Origin: Arthrobacter sp. SLBN-83 | GTDB lineage: Bacteria > Actinomycetota > Actinomycetes > Actinomycetales > Micrococcaceae | Assembly (NCBI RefSeq): GCF_006715285.1 | Contig: NZ_VFMX01000001.1 | Location: 992,001 to 1,056,000 of the forward strand | DNA: 64,000 nucleotides | Reading direction: 5' to 3' | Shown: positions 7,602 through 15,609 of the stretch, piece by piece | Layout of the letters: each line of letters begins with the position of its first letter | Position numbering within the stretch: the first letter of the stretch is position 1 | Program-made: the position numbers and the translations under genes | The notes under the pieces: model-generated | Seen by the model: the letters and a program-made list of their open reading frames with translations, nothing else | Told to the model about the DNA's origin: nothing | Database searches by the model: none

Positions 7602-10163
7602 ATGAATCCCCGCACCCTTCCCCTTCGCCTGCTCTCCGTTGGAGCAGCCGGCCTGGCACTGACGCTGAGCTGTGTCGCAGCCCCGGCCTCCGCCGTCGGG
7701 CCCTCCCCCAAGCCCGGAATCCCAGGCGTCCAACTGGACCATCTGGACCGCGGCCTGGTAGCCGCCGCCACCTCCGAGGGCGTGTTCCTCAGCTGGCGGT
7801 TGCTGGGCAACGAGGCAACCGGCTCCTCCCCCACCGGCTTAACCGGCACCGACTTCAACGTCTACCGGGACGGCCAGAAACTGGCCACCGTCACGGACAG
7901 CACCAACTTCCTGGACCCGGCTGGACGCGCAGGATCGTCCTACCAGGTGCGGGCCGTCGTCGGGGGCGTTGAGGTTGACCGGAGCGCCGGCACCACGCCG
8001 TGGGGCAGCAACTTCAAGGACGTCCCGCTCAGGAAGCCGGCCGACGGCGTCACCCCGGCCGGCCAGCCCTACACCTACTCCGCCAACGACACCTCCGTGG
8101 GGGACGTGGACGGCGACGGGCAGTATGAGTTCATCGTCAAATGGGACCCGAACAACTCCAAGGACGTCTCGCAGGTGGGCTACACGGGCAACACCTACGT
8201 CGACACCTACAAGGCCGACGGGACGCTCCTCAGCCGCATCGACCTGGGCGTCAACATCCGATCGGGCGCGCACTACACCCAACTGCTGGTGAACGACTTC
8301 GACGGCGACGGCCGGGCAGAGATGATGATGAAGACGGCCCCGGGGACCAAGAGCACCAGCTTCAACGCAGACGGCAGCGTGGCGGCCAGCTCGTTCATCT
8401 CCCTGCTCCAGTCCGATATCAACGCCGGGTACTCCAACACCGATGACTACCGCATGAGCGCCGCGGATTACTACCAGCACATGGTGAAAACCTTCCAGGG
8501 CTGGACGGAGCACCCTGAGGTCAAGGCGGGCCACTGGCCGGCCACGCTGGAGGAAGCATTCGGAATCGCGCCCCAGTACAAGTACCCGCTTTCCCAGGCT
8601 GATGCGGAAAAGCTCACCGACTACTTCATGGACGTCTACGCCCCGGCCCGCAGTGCACGCAACAATCTGCGTGCATTTGAGGGCTTCATCGTGTCCGGAC
8701 CGGAGTACCTGACGGTGTTCGAAGGCGCCACGGGCAAGGAATTGAAGACGGTGGCATACACCCCGGGACGGACGGACGATGGCCTGATGTGGGGCGACTA
8801 TGCCATGGCGCGGATAGAGCCAGGGAACCGCGTGGACCGGTTCCTGGCCGGCGTCGCTTACCTGGACGGCAAGAAGCCGGCGGCGGTCTTCGCCCGCGGC
8901 TACTACACCCGCACCACCATCGCCACCTATACCTGGGACGGCTCCAACCTTTCACCAGTCTGGAACGTGGACTCGGGCTGGACGCCCATGACCAACCCGT
9001 TCAACGACTCCCCGCACGGCCGCGACGGAACAGACCCTACGTATGGGAAGCTCACCACGCAGGGCTTCCACTCCCTGAGCGCCTCAGACGTAGACGGTGA
9101 CGGCAAGCAGGAGATTGTGTACGGGTCGGCAACGCTCGACGACGACGGCTCGGTTCTGTACACGTCCTTCGACACCCTGCCGACAGGCAGTGCCGCTCCC
9201 GGCGAAGAGGCGCGGCTGGGCCACGGCGACGCCATGCATGTCACCGACATCGATCCCAACCGGCCCGGAAAGGAAATCTTCACCGTCCACGAAGGAGCGG
9301 CATACGCCCCTTACGGCTACGCCATGCGGGATGCCGCCACTGGTGAGGTGCTGTTCGGCGCGTACTCCGGCAAGGACACCGGGCGCGGCATGATCGGCGA
9401 TGTGGATCCGGCTGTTCCCGGCATTGAGAACTGGGCCATCGGCATGCAGTCCGCGGACGGCCGGAAGCTTTCCAGCAGCGCACCGGGAACCAACATGAGC
9501 ATCAAGTGGGCTGCGGACATGACCACGCAGATCATCAACGGCTCGGGCGACCAGACACCCACCATTGATGACTGGAAGCGCGGGCGGCTGCTCACGGCGG
9601 ACGGCACCCGGACCAACAACAGCACCAAGGGCACCCCAAGCCTGGTGGCCGACATCCTGGGCGACTGGCGAGAGGAGATGGTGGTCCGGACGGCTGACAG
9701 CTCCGCCCTCCGCATCTACCTGAGCACCGAAGTGACCAACCACAAGCTCTACACGCTCATGCACGATCCGCAGTACCGGGCCGAGGTTGCCCGGCAGAAC
9801 ACGGCGTACAACCAGCCTGCTTACACCGACTTCTACTTCGCGTCCGACATGAAGTTCAGCAGCGTCCCGCTGCGTGCTGCCTGGCTTCCGGGCAGCATCA
9901 AGGCCCTGCAGGACATCCTCACGGACCTGGTGGAGTCAGGGGACGTTTCCGGACCGGTGGCCAGCCAGCTTGGCGTCAGCATCCAGCAGGCCGCACAGGC
10001 GGTCCAGGACGGCGATCCGGCCAAGGCGGGGCAGGCAGTGCAGCGGTTCGTGGACTTCCTTGCCCAGCAGAAGAAGCCGGACACGGTGTCAGGTACGGCC
10101 CGGGTATCGCTGGAGTACAACGCCGGCAATATCCTGCGGGCATTCTCGAATAGCGGGCATTGA
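7602..10163 (+). CDS. Rhamnogalacturonan lyase, family PL11, secreted
   Basis: An 853-residue exported enzyme that cuts the rhamnogalacturonan I backbone of pectin by beta-elimination. Residues 1-31 form a signal peptide ending at ASA before VGP. A fibronectin-like N-terminal part follows (YRDGQKLATVTDSTNF), then the eight-bladed propeller of PL11 with repeated calcium loops: DVDGDGQYEF, DFDGDGRAEM, DVDGDGKQEI. The C-terminal 90 residues (from about 760) resemble FIMAH domains, helical modules found on secreted polysaccharide enzymes. ATG 7602 is preceded by GAAAGGA. It stands alone between a terminator and an aldo/keto reductase; the LacI-type site upstream suggests sugar induction. Confidence 0.93.
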   Translation: MNPRTLPLRLLSVGAAGLALTLSCVAAPASAVGPSPKPGIPGVQLDHLDRGLVAAATSEGVFLSWRLLGNEATGSSPTGLTGTDFNVYRDGQKLATVTDSTNFLDPAGRAGSSYQVRAVVGGVEVDRSAGTTPWGSNFKDVPLRKPADGVTPAGQPYTYSANDTSVGDVDGDGQYEFIVKWDPNNSKDVSQVGYTGNTYVDTYKADGTLLSRIDLGVNIRSGAHYTQLLVNDFDGDGRAEMMMKTAPGTKSTSFNADGSVAASSFISLLQSDINAGYSNTDDYRMSAADYYQHMVKTFQGWTEHPEVKAGHWPATLEEAFGIAPQYKYPLSQADAEKLTDYFMDVYAPARSARNNLRAFEGFIVSGPEYLTVFEGATGKELKTVAYTPGRTDDGLMWGDYAMARIEPGNRVDRFLAGVAYLDGKKPAAVFARGYYTRTTIATYTWDGSNLSPVWNVDSGWTPMTNPFNDSPHGRDGTDPTYGKLTTQGFHSLSASDVDGDGKQEIVYGSATLDDDGSVLYTSFDTLPTGSAAPGEEARLGHGDAMHVTDIDPNRPGKEIFTVHEGAAYAPYGYAMRDAATGEVLFGAYSGKDTGRGMIGDVDPAVPGIENWAIGMQSADGRKLSSSAPGTNMSIKWAADMTTQIINGSGDQTPTIDDWKRGRLLTADGTRTNNSTKGTPSLVADILGDWREEMVVRTADSSALRIYLSTEVTNHKLYTLMHDPQYRAEVARQNTAYNQPAYTDFYFASDMKFSSVPLRAAWLPGSIKALQDILTDLVESGDVSGPVASQLGVSIQQAAQAVQDGDPAKAGQAVQRFVDFLAQQKKPDTVSGTARVSLEYNAGNILRAFSNSGH

Positions 10164-10198
10164 GAGCCGGAACGGGCGATAGAGGGGAGACTGATGGC

Positions 10199-11032
10199 AT
10201 GACACTTGCACCGCTCATCGAACTCAATGACGGCAACAGGATTCCACAGCTGGGGCTTGGCACGTGGCCGCTGGACGACGAACAGGTGGCAGCCGCCGTC
10301 GTACAAGCCGTGGAAGCCGGGTACCGGCACATCGATACCGCCGTGAAGTACGGCAACGAACGGGGTGTTGGCAACGGCATCCGCGCCAGCGGCGTGGACC
10401 GCAGCGAGCTGTTCATCACCACCAAGCTGGACGGCGAATTCCAGGGCCACGACCGCGCTGTGGCCGGCCTGGAGGGATCGCTAAAGCGTCTGGGGCTTGA
10501 TTATGTCGACCTACTGCTGATCCACTGGCCGCTCCCCGGCCGGGACCAGTACGTTTCCACCTGGCAGACGTTTGAACGGCTGCAGGCCGAGGGGAAGGTG
10601 CGGTCCATCGGGGTGTCCAACTTCAAGCCCGCCCACCTTGAGCGGCTGATGGCCGAGACTGATGTGGTGCCGGCAGTGAACCAAATCCAGCTCAGCCCGG
10701 CAATCACCCGGACCGCTGAGCGCGAATTCCATGCCCGGCATGGGATAGTTACTGAGTCCTACAGTCCGCTGGGCGGCTCGGGAGCAGGTTTACTGAGCGC
10801 TCCTGTCCTTTCCCAACTGGCTGAAAAGCATGGAAAAACACCTGGCCAACTGGTCCTCCGGTGGCACATACAAAACGGATTGGTAACGATTCCCAAGTCG
10901 GCTTCCCCGGAGCGTATGGCGGAGAACCTGGACGTGTTCGATTTCGCCCTGGACCCGCAGGATCTAGCGGAACTTTCGGTCCTGGACGAGGGCCCCGGAG
11001 CGGGCAACGACTCGGACAAAACGGGGCACTAA
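10199..11032 (+). CDS. Aldo/keto reductase (AKR5-type, 2,5-diketo-D-gluconate reductase-like)
   Basis: A 277-residue NADPH-dependent reductase of the same subgroup as the truncated gene at the left edge. Catalytic residues are in YRHIDTAVKYGNE (Asp and Tyr), ITTKLDG (Lys) and LLIHWPLP (His); IGVSNF and VNQIQLSP line the pocket, and VTIPKSASPERMAEN binds NADPH. ATG 10199 is chosen because the first strand begins right after it; the earlier in-frame start at 10160 overlaps the lyase. A three-codon reading ATG-GCA-TGA overlaps this start and probably has no meaning. Substrate unknown. Confidence 0.92.
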   Translation: MTLAPLIELNDGNRIPQLGLGTWPLDDEQVAAAVVQAVEAGYRHIDTAVKYGNERGVGNGIRASGVDRSELFITTKLDGEFQGHDRAVAGLEGSLKRLGLDYVDLLLIHWPLPGRDQYVSTWQTFERLQAEGKVRSIGVSNFKPAHLERLMAETDVVPAVNQIQLSPAITRTAEREFHARHGIVTESYSPLGGSGAGLLSAPVLSQLAEKHGKTPGQLVLRWHIQNGLVTIPKSASPERMAENLDVFDFALDPQDLAELSVLDEGPGAGNDSDKTGH

Positions 11033-11079
11033 AGTTGGCCTGAACAGCACTTTTTTCCTAAAACGGGGTTGGCAAACAG

Positions 11080-11099
11080 ATAGTAAGCATGATTACTAT
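11080..11099 (+). promoter_or_regulatory. Palindrome upstream of the GlsB/YeaQ-type gene
   Basis: ATAGTAA at 11080-11086 and TTACTAT at 11093-11099 form a perfect inverted repeat around a CATG-containing centre. TTGGCA at 11069-11074 could be a -35 box, with the right arm covering the -10 (TACTAT, 11094-11099, 19-base spacing). This arrangement suggests a repressor site on a stress promoter; the regulator is not identified. Confidence 0.5.
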
Positions 11100-11164
11100 T
11101 GAGCCAGAAGGACGAAGTGCCTCCCGAACATGGGGGCCTCCTTTACTTAGGAAGAGAGCGACAA

Positions 11165-11431
11165 ATGGGATTTATTGCATTTCTGATTCTCGGACTTATC
11201 GCCGGCGCGATTGCCAAGGCAATCCTTCCGGGACGTCAGGGTGGCGGCTGGATCATCACCATGGTGCTGGGCGTCGTAGGCGCACTGCTCGGTGGCTGGA
11301 TCGGCGGCGCCCTGTTCGGCGGCGGACTGCAGGAGTTCTTCTCGCTGCAGACCTGGCTGCTGGCGATTGTTGGCTCGCTGATCGTTCTTGCGATCTACGG
11401 CATGGTCACTAAGCGCGGCGCACGCGGCTAA
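11165..11431 (+). CDS. GlsB/YeaQ/YmgE family stress-response membrane protein
   Basis: An 88-residue integral membrane protein of the transglycosylase-associated family. Three hydrophobic segments are visible: residues 2-18, about 28-50 with the glycine-rich GALLGGWIGGALFGGG, and about 60-80. The family's AKAILPGRQGGGW motif follows the first segment. Homologues are induced by general or osmotic stress, but their molecular job is not established. ATG 11165 is favoured because it starts the first membrane segment; an in-frame reading from 11099 adds a soluble leader that the family lacks. A hairpin terminator follows. Confidence 0.93.
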   Translation: MGFIAFLILGLIAGAIAKAILPGRQGGGWIITMVLGVVGALLGGWIGGALFGGGLQEFFSLQTWLLAIVGSLIVLAIYGMVTKRGARG

Positions 11432-11448
11432 TAACCGCGCACGCCAGG

Positions 11449-11483
11449 AAGCCGGCCTGGGGACACCATCCCCGGGCCGGCTT
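11449..11483 (+). terminator. Hairpin terminator
   Basis: Stem of 15 pairs (one G:U in RNA) between AAGCCGGCCTGGGGA at 11449-11463 and TCCCCGGGCCGGCTT at 11469-11483, loop of five, then TTCACTTT. It ends the GlsB-type gene 18 bases after its stop. Confidence 0.8.
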
Positions 11484-11555
11484 TCACTTTCTCCAGCCGG
11501 GGTATCACCGCCCTCGGCCAGGATTGACAACCTTCTCGGAGAGCAGGAGTTCATC

Positions 11556-11975
11556 GTGAAAAACAAGCTTCTTTTGGGTGTAGGCGTTGCCGTCGGCTAT
11601 GTCCTCGGCTCGCGGTCAGGCCGTGCTGCTTACGACAAGCTGAAGGCCCGCGCGGCCGGCATCTGGGACAGCAAGCCGGTACAGGACAAGGTTTCCGTAG
11701 CTACGGAGGCCATCAAGGAAAAGGCGCCTGAAGTGGCGGACCAGCTGGGCGAAGCCGCGCGCAGGGCAGGGACCGTGCTTGGTTCTGCCGTGCACCGGGA
11801 TGGCTCGTCCAACGGCGGCCAGTCTTCCGCAGCGGCCGGCACTTCCCCCGGCACCGCCACTGGTACCTCTACAACCAGCGCGGGCGGCCTTGGCGAAGAC
11901 CACATCCCCGCACACAGCACCCACCCGGAAACCACCAACCTTGGTACCTCCGATGGGAGCGGCGCAAAGTCCTGA
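11556..11975 (+). CDS. Small YtxH-like membrane-anchored protein
   Basis: A 139-residue protein with a short hydrophobic N-terminus (KLLLGVGVAVGYVLGSRSGR) that resembles the YtxH/gas-vesicle-like general stress proteins, an amphipathic helical middle (EAIKEKAPEVADQLGEAARRAG) and a disordered Ser/Thr/Gly-rich tail from about residue 80. The GTG start at 11556 is set by CAGGAG seven bases upstream; readings starting earlier run through the terminator. Function is not known; related proteins are linked to general stress. Its position next to a GlsB-type gene fits a stress or envelope role, but that is inference. Confidence 0.8.
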   Translation: MKNKLLLGVGVAVGYVLGSRSGRAAYDKLKARAAGIWDSKPVQDKVSVATEAIKEKAPEVADQLGEAARRAGTVLGSAVHRDGSSNGGQSSAAAGTSPGTATGTSTTSAGGLGEDHIPAHSTHPETTNLGTSDGSGAKS

Positions 11976-12048
11976 TACCTGCTTCATTACGCGGTCACTG
12001 CCGCGTGACATGGGACTAAGCGGGCTTTGTGCTACAACTGAATCGCCT

Positions 12049-12088
12049 TGCCGGCCGTCGCGATCCTTGGGGGACGCGGCGGCCGGCA
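12049..12088 (+). terminator. Hairpin terminator after the YtxH-like gene
   Basis: TGCCGGCCGTCGCG (12049-12062) pairs with CGCGGCGGCCGGCA (12075-12088) with one G:U pair; the loop is 12 bases and GTGTTT follows. No long T-run, so strength is uncertain. Confidence 0.6.
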
Positions 12089-12182
12089 GTGTTTAAACGG
12101 TGGTTTCCGTAGCCTCCCCGGGTTTTCCACATAGGGGTTTTGGGGTCTCTTGATTGTCAGTGGTGGCTGGCAGAGTGGGGTT

Positions 12183-14216
12183 ATGGAGGCCATTGGGGAA
12201 GATCTTGGGAGGGCGTACGACGCCGGCAGTTGGCTGCCGCGCCCGGCCCGGCTTCACCCGGTCCCCAGTGAGGATCCTTTGGCAGGTCCTTTGCAGGCAT
12301 CGGCCTCGGGGCCCGGTGGGCAGGACGTGTTGGATGGGCTGGCCGCACAGCTGGCGGCCGCCGCCCTGGCCGCCCCGGACCTGCTGGCAACCGCCAGCCA
12401 TGCCGAAGCCGCTGATTACGCCGCCCGGATCGAGGGCCTCGCCCGCTCCATGGAATACCTCCAACTCCTGGCCGCGGGGGCCGTGGACCGGACCCGCACC
12501 CAAGCCATCAACGACGCCGCCACAGCCAAAACCCGCCCAGCCCGAACCCGCCCAGGCGGGTCCACGGGCTGGATCACCGGCTGGGACGCCAACGGCATCG
12601 AAACCCTCAACACCACCCCCAGCACCGACGCCTTGGACCAAACCAGCACAGCGTGTGCAACCGGGACTTTTACCGGGACCGGCGCCCTGGACCACACCAG
12701 CACAGCGTGCGCGACCGGGACTTCTACCGGGACCGGCGCGGTGAGCGAGACCGACCGCAACTGGCCCGGCCCACCCTCCACACGAGGCCTGCCGCGCCCC
12801 GTGGTGTCCCCGGGCGATGATGGGTGCCGGAACAGCGCCGAGTTCCTCCGCCTACGCCTGCAGATCCCCATCCGCGAAGCCCGCCGCCGCCTCACCCTCG
12901 CCCACCACGTCCTGCCCGCCACCACCATCACCGGCGAACCACTCCCACCCACCAGGCCACACCTCGCCGCCGCCCTCACCCCCACACCCCCGACCACTGT
13001 TGAAGGTGCCACCACCGAAAACGCCCACCCGGCGGTGTCCTCGCATGCGGCGACGATCATCACCGCCACCCTGGACCGGCTCCAACACCACACCACCGAA
13101 GAGACCCTCGACCGGATCGAGCACCACCTCACCACAACCGCCACCACCACCGACCCCGACTTCCTCACCCGCCTGGCCCAACGCTGGATGGACACCATCG
13201 ACGCCGACGGCACCGAACCCACCGAAGAAGCCCTCCGCCACACCCAAGGCGCCTTCATCCGCAAACCCCGCCACGGCCTGCACCGCGTCGAAATCTTCGC
13301 CACCAGCGACCAATACGAACACCTCCTCACCGTCATGAACACCGCCACCAACCCCCGCACCACCACCCCCAACACCGGCATGTGCACGGCCACTGGCACT
13401 GCAGAGGGGTCGGGCACGGGCGGCGGCACCGGCAGCGGCGGCGGCAGCGGAGGGACAGGTACCGGCACCGGAGACAGCACACCGGCAGGCAACGCCACCG
13501 AGCACACCGCCCTGCCGGACCTGGACCGGCGCACCCGCGCCCAAAAACAACTCGACGGCCTCGTCACCGCCGCCAAAGCCGCCCTCACCACCAACACCCT
13601 GCCCACCACCGGCGGCAACCGACCCCAAATCATCGCCACCATCCACTACCAAGACCTCTTCCCTCACACCCCCGGCACCACATCCGGGAAAACAGAACCA
13701 GGATCAGAGGCCCGAACGCACTCACAAGCGGAACCGGAAACGGCCCCGGAAGCCCAGACAGGGACCTCCACCGGGACCGGAGCATTCATGTTCTCCGGCC
13801 CCGTCGCCGCCACCACCCTGCGCAAAACCGCCTGCGACGCCGACATCATCCCCGCCCTCCTGGGCACCCGCGGCGAAATCCTCGACCTCGGCCGCAAAAC
13901 CCGGCTCTTCACCCCCGCCCAACGCCTGGCCCTCACCGCCCGAGACCAAGGCTGCGCCTTCCCCAACTGCACCATCCCCGCCCCCTGGTGCGAAGCCCAC
14001 CACATCACCTACTGGTCACACGGCGGACCCACCACCACCAACAACGGCGTCCTGCTCTGCAGCCACCACCACCACCTCATCCACAAAGAACAATGGACCA
14101 TCACCACCACCCACGACACACCCACCTTCATCCCCCCACCCCACCTCGACCCCAACCAAACACCCCAACAAAACCACTACTTCAAACCACCCCCACCACC
14201 CCACCCACGGGAATGA
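12183..14216 (+). CDS. DUF222 domain protein with C-terminal HNH nuclease domain
   Basis: A 677-residue protein of the actinobacterial DUF222/13E12-repeat group. The DUF222 core covers roughly residues 40-430, interrupted by a Thr/Gly/Ala-rich insert at about 150-187 (a duplicated 18-residue unit) and a Gly/Thr/Ser linker near 400. The HNH endonuclease domain is near the C-terminus: CAFPNC, WCEAHHITYWSHGG, NNGVLLCSHHHHLIHK, with the zinc-binding Cys pairs and metal His residues. ATG 12183 follows a GAGTGGGG stretch. The plus strand of the second half is extremely rich in C and A, unlike the neighbours. Cellular role is not established; these genes are multicopy in many actinobacteria. Confidence 0.9.
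   Translation: MEAIGEDLGRAYDAGSWLPRPARLHPVPSEDPLAGPLQASASGPGGQDVLDGLAAQLAAAALAAPDLLATASHAEAADYAARIEGLARSMEYLQLLAAGAVDRTRTQAINDAATAKTRPARTRPGGSTGWITGWDANGIETLNTTPSTDALDQTSTACATGTFTGTGALDHTSTACATGTSTGTGAVSETDRNWPGPPSTRGLPRPVVSPGDDGCRNSAEFLRLRLQIPIREARRRLTLAHHVLPATTITGEPLPPTRPHLAAALTPTPPTTVEGATTENAHPAVSSHAATIITATLDRLQHHTTEETLDRIEHHLTTTATTTDPDFLTRLAQRWMDTIDADGTEPTEEALRHTQGAFIRKPRHGLHRVEIFATSDQYEHLLTVMNTATNPRTTTPNTGMCTATGTAEGSGTGGGTGSGGGSGGTGTGTGDSTPAGNATEHTALPDLDRRTRAQKQLDGLVTAAKAALTTNTLPTTGGNRPQIIATIHYQDLFPHTPGTTSGKTEPGSEARTHSQAEPETAPEAQTGTSTGTGAFMFSGPVAATTLRKTACDADIIPALLGTRGEILDLGRKTRLFTPAQRLALTARDQGCAFPNCTIPAPWCEAHHITYWSHGGPTTTNNGVLLCSHHHHLIHKEQWTITTTHDTPTFIPPPHLDPNQTPQQNHYFKPPPPPHPRE
12633..12740 (+). 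repeat. Two tandem 54-base units inside the DUF222-HNH gene
   Basis: Units at 12633-12686 and 12687-12740 encode LDxTSTACATGTxTGTGA twice. They differ at only a few bases and keep the reading frame. A shortened echo (GTSTGTGA) recurs near base 13770. This suggests slippage or unequal crossover in a non-essential linker. Confidence 0.8.
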
Positions 14217-14570
14217 AACCCGGGTTGCCCGCGAGCCGTCGACAGCTAATCAGCGGTTTGTGCGGCTGGACCATGCCGTTGATAAGCAGCCGTTCGTGCT
14301 CCACGGTGGGTGTTGTCGCCGGAGGCTGTGTCCCGGTATAGAGGGTTATCCGTCCTGGAGGATCGATACCGATGGCCGGTGTGAGAAGTTGGTTGTCCGC
14401 CCACCTGGGCCTAACCGGTTGTCCGTCTCGGGCAGAACCGCAAAACGGAAAGCGGATGGCGCTTGGTTTTGGACGGTCCCAGTCCGCGGGCTGAGCTCGA
14501 AAGGCGGGGAGCTAATGCCGTCCGTAAGAGCGGGTTTCTGTCTGGGGCCTGAGCTGGAGCGGAGGGGACT
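14217..14570. other. 354-base intergenic stretch with no recognisable gene
   Basis: Lies between the convergent DUF222-HNH gene and the methyltransferase. A plus-strand reading frame at 14260-14574 exists, but it has no start signal, no recognisable domain and a Cys/Arg/Trp-rich composition typical of noncoding high-GC DNA. Its base composition also differs from the C/A-rich gene to its left. I see no convincing RNA gene or strong terminator here. Confidence 0.5.
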
Positions 14571-15416
14571 CTAACGCCGCATACTCTCGGCCACGAGGCG
14601 CCCTACGACCACAGTCCCATCCAGTTCCTCCGAACGAACTGTTCGTACGGCAAACCCGGCTGCTGCCAGGATTTCGGAGGTGCCGGCTGCCTGCCGCTCA
14701 CTGGTTTCGATAAGCAGATGGCCCTCCGAAGCCAGCCACTGAATCCCACCAACAGCAATCCGACGGTGAAAGTCCAGGCCATCAGGACCGCCGTCGAGTG
14801 ACACCGCAGGTTCATAAAGGCGCGCTTCCGGCGGCATGGTACGGATGGCTTCCGTGGGCACATATGGAGCATTGACAGTCAGCACTTGGACCCCGCCATT
14901 CAGTGCAAATGGAAGAGCCTCGAACAGGTCGCCCGCATGGACATGACCGCCCAGAGGTTCAAGATTCGCGCGGGCACACCGTACGGCCGCAGGTTCAATA
15001 TCCGCCGCATGCAAATCCGCCCGCGGGGACTGGCGAAGGACGGCCACCCCCACCGCACCCGAACCACAGCAGAGGTCCACCACAATGGGGGGTGCCGCCA
15101 AGGCGTCGTGCCGCAACAATGCCACGGCCTCGGCGACCAACAGTTCCGTGCGGCGACGCGGCACAAAGACGCCAGGCTCAACCAGGACCCGGCCGCCGGC
15201 GAACTCTGCCCAGCCCAGGATGTGTTCGAGGGGAACACCCTCCATGCGGCGCCGGACATTCCGCCGGAGTTCCGTGGGGCTACAGGTTTCAGCCAACAGG
15301 AGCCGGGCTTCATCTTCGGCGAAAACGCAGCCGGCAGACCGCAACAGGGAGACGATACGCCCGTAGGAGGGCGATTCGGGCTGGCCGTGAACCGCCTGCG
15401 ATCCAGAATGCAGCAA
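14571..15416 (-). CDS. PrmC-related protein-(glutamine-N5) methyltransferase, unknown substrate
   Basis: A SAM-dependent methyltransferase of the HemK/PrmC superfamily. VDLCCGSGAVGVA is the SAM motif I, AADIEPAAVRCAR motif II, and VNAPYVP stands where PrmC has NPPY. The change of the first Pro to Ala is typical of a separate actinobacterial clade whose target is unknown. N-terminal helices (SYGRIVSLLRSAGCVFAEDE) match the PrmC helical domain. The start is uncertain: TTG at 15416 has GAAAGG seven bases upstream and gives 281 residues; GTG 15452 and ATG 15554 are possible and give longer N-termini. It is divergent from the lactonase gene. Confidence 0.82.
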   Translation of the reverse strand: MLHSGSQAVHGQPESPSYGRIVSLLRSAGCVFAEDEARLLLAETCSPTELRRNVRRRMEGVPLEHILGWAEFAGGRVLVEPGVFVPRRRTELLVAEAVALLRHDALAAPPIVVDLCCGSGAVGVAVLRQSPRADLHAADIEPAAVRCARANLEPLGGHVHAGDLFEALPFALNGGVQVLTVNAPYVPTEAIRTMPPEARLYEPAVSLDGGPDGLDFHRRIAVGGIQWLASEGHLLIETSERQAAGTSEILAAAGFAVRTVRSEELDGTVVVGRLVAESMRR

Positions 15417-15609
15417 AGCAGCGCCTTTCGGTGAGCCGACGGGCACCCCCACGGCCGCTAAGCCCAACTCCCGGAACGGCGCGGCGAGGGGGAACCCGAT
15501 ACTGATAGAGCCGAAATTGCACCCACCGCCTTCTGCCGTTGCCGGAAATCCCATGCTAATCGGCGGCCCGGTGCTCCGGAATAGCAGCAGCTGTTGGCAG
15601 GATGGGACC

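Noticed and set aside
10193..10201. Three-codon ATG-GCA-TGA upstream frame at the aldo/keto reductase start
   Set aside because: Too short to be called a leader peptide; probably chance.
14260..14574. Possible small gene in the 354-base gap
   Set aside because: No ribosome site, no homology I can recognise, Cys/Arg/Trp-rich, overlaps the next gene's end.
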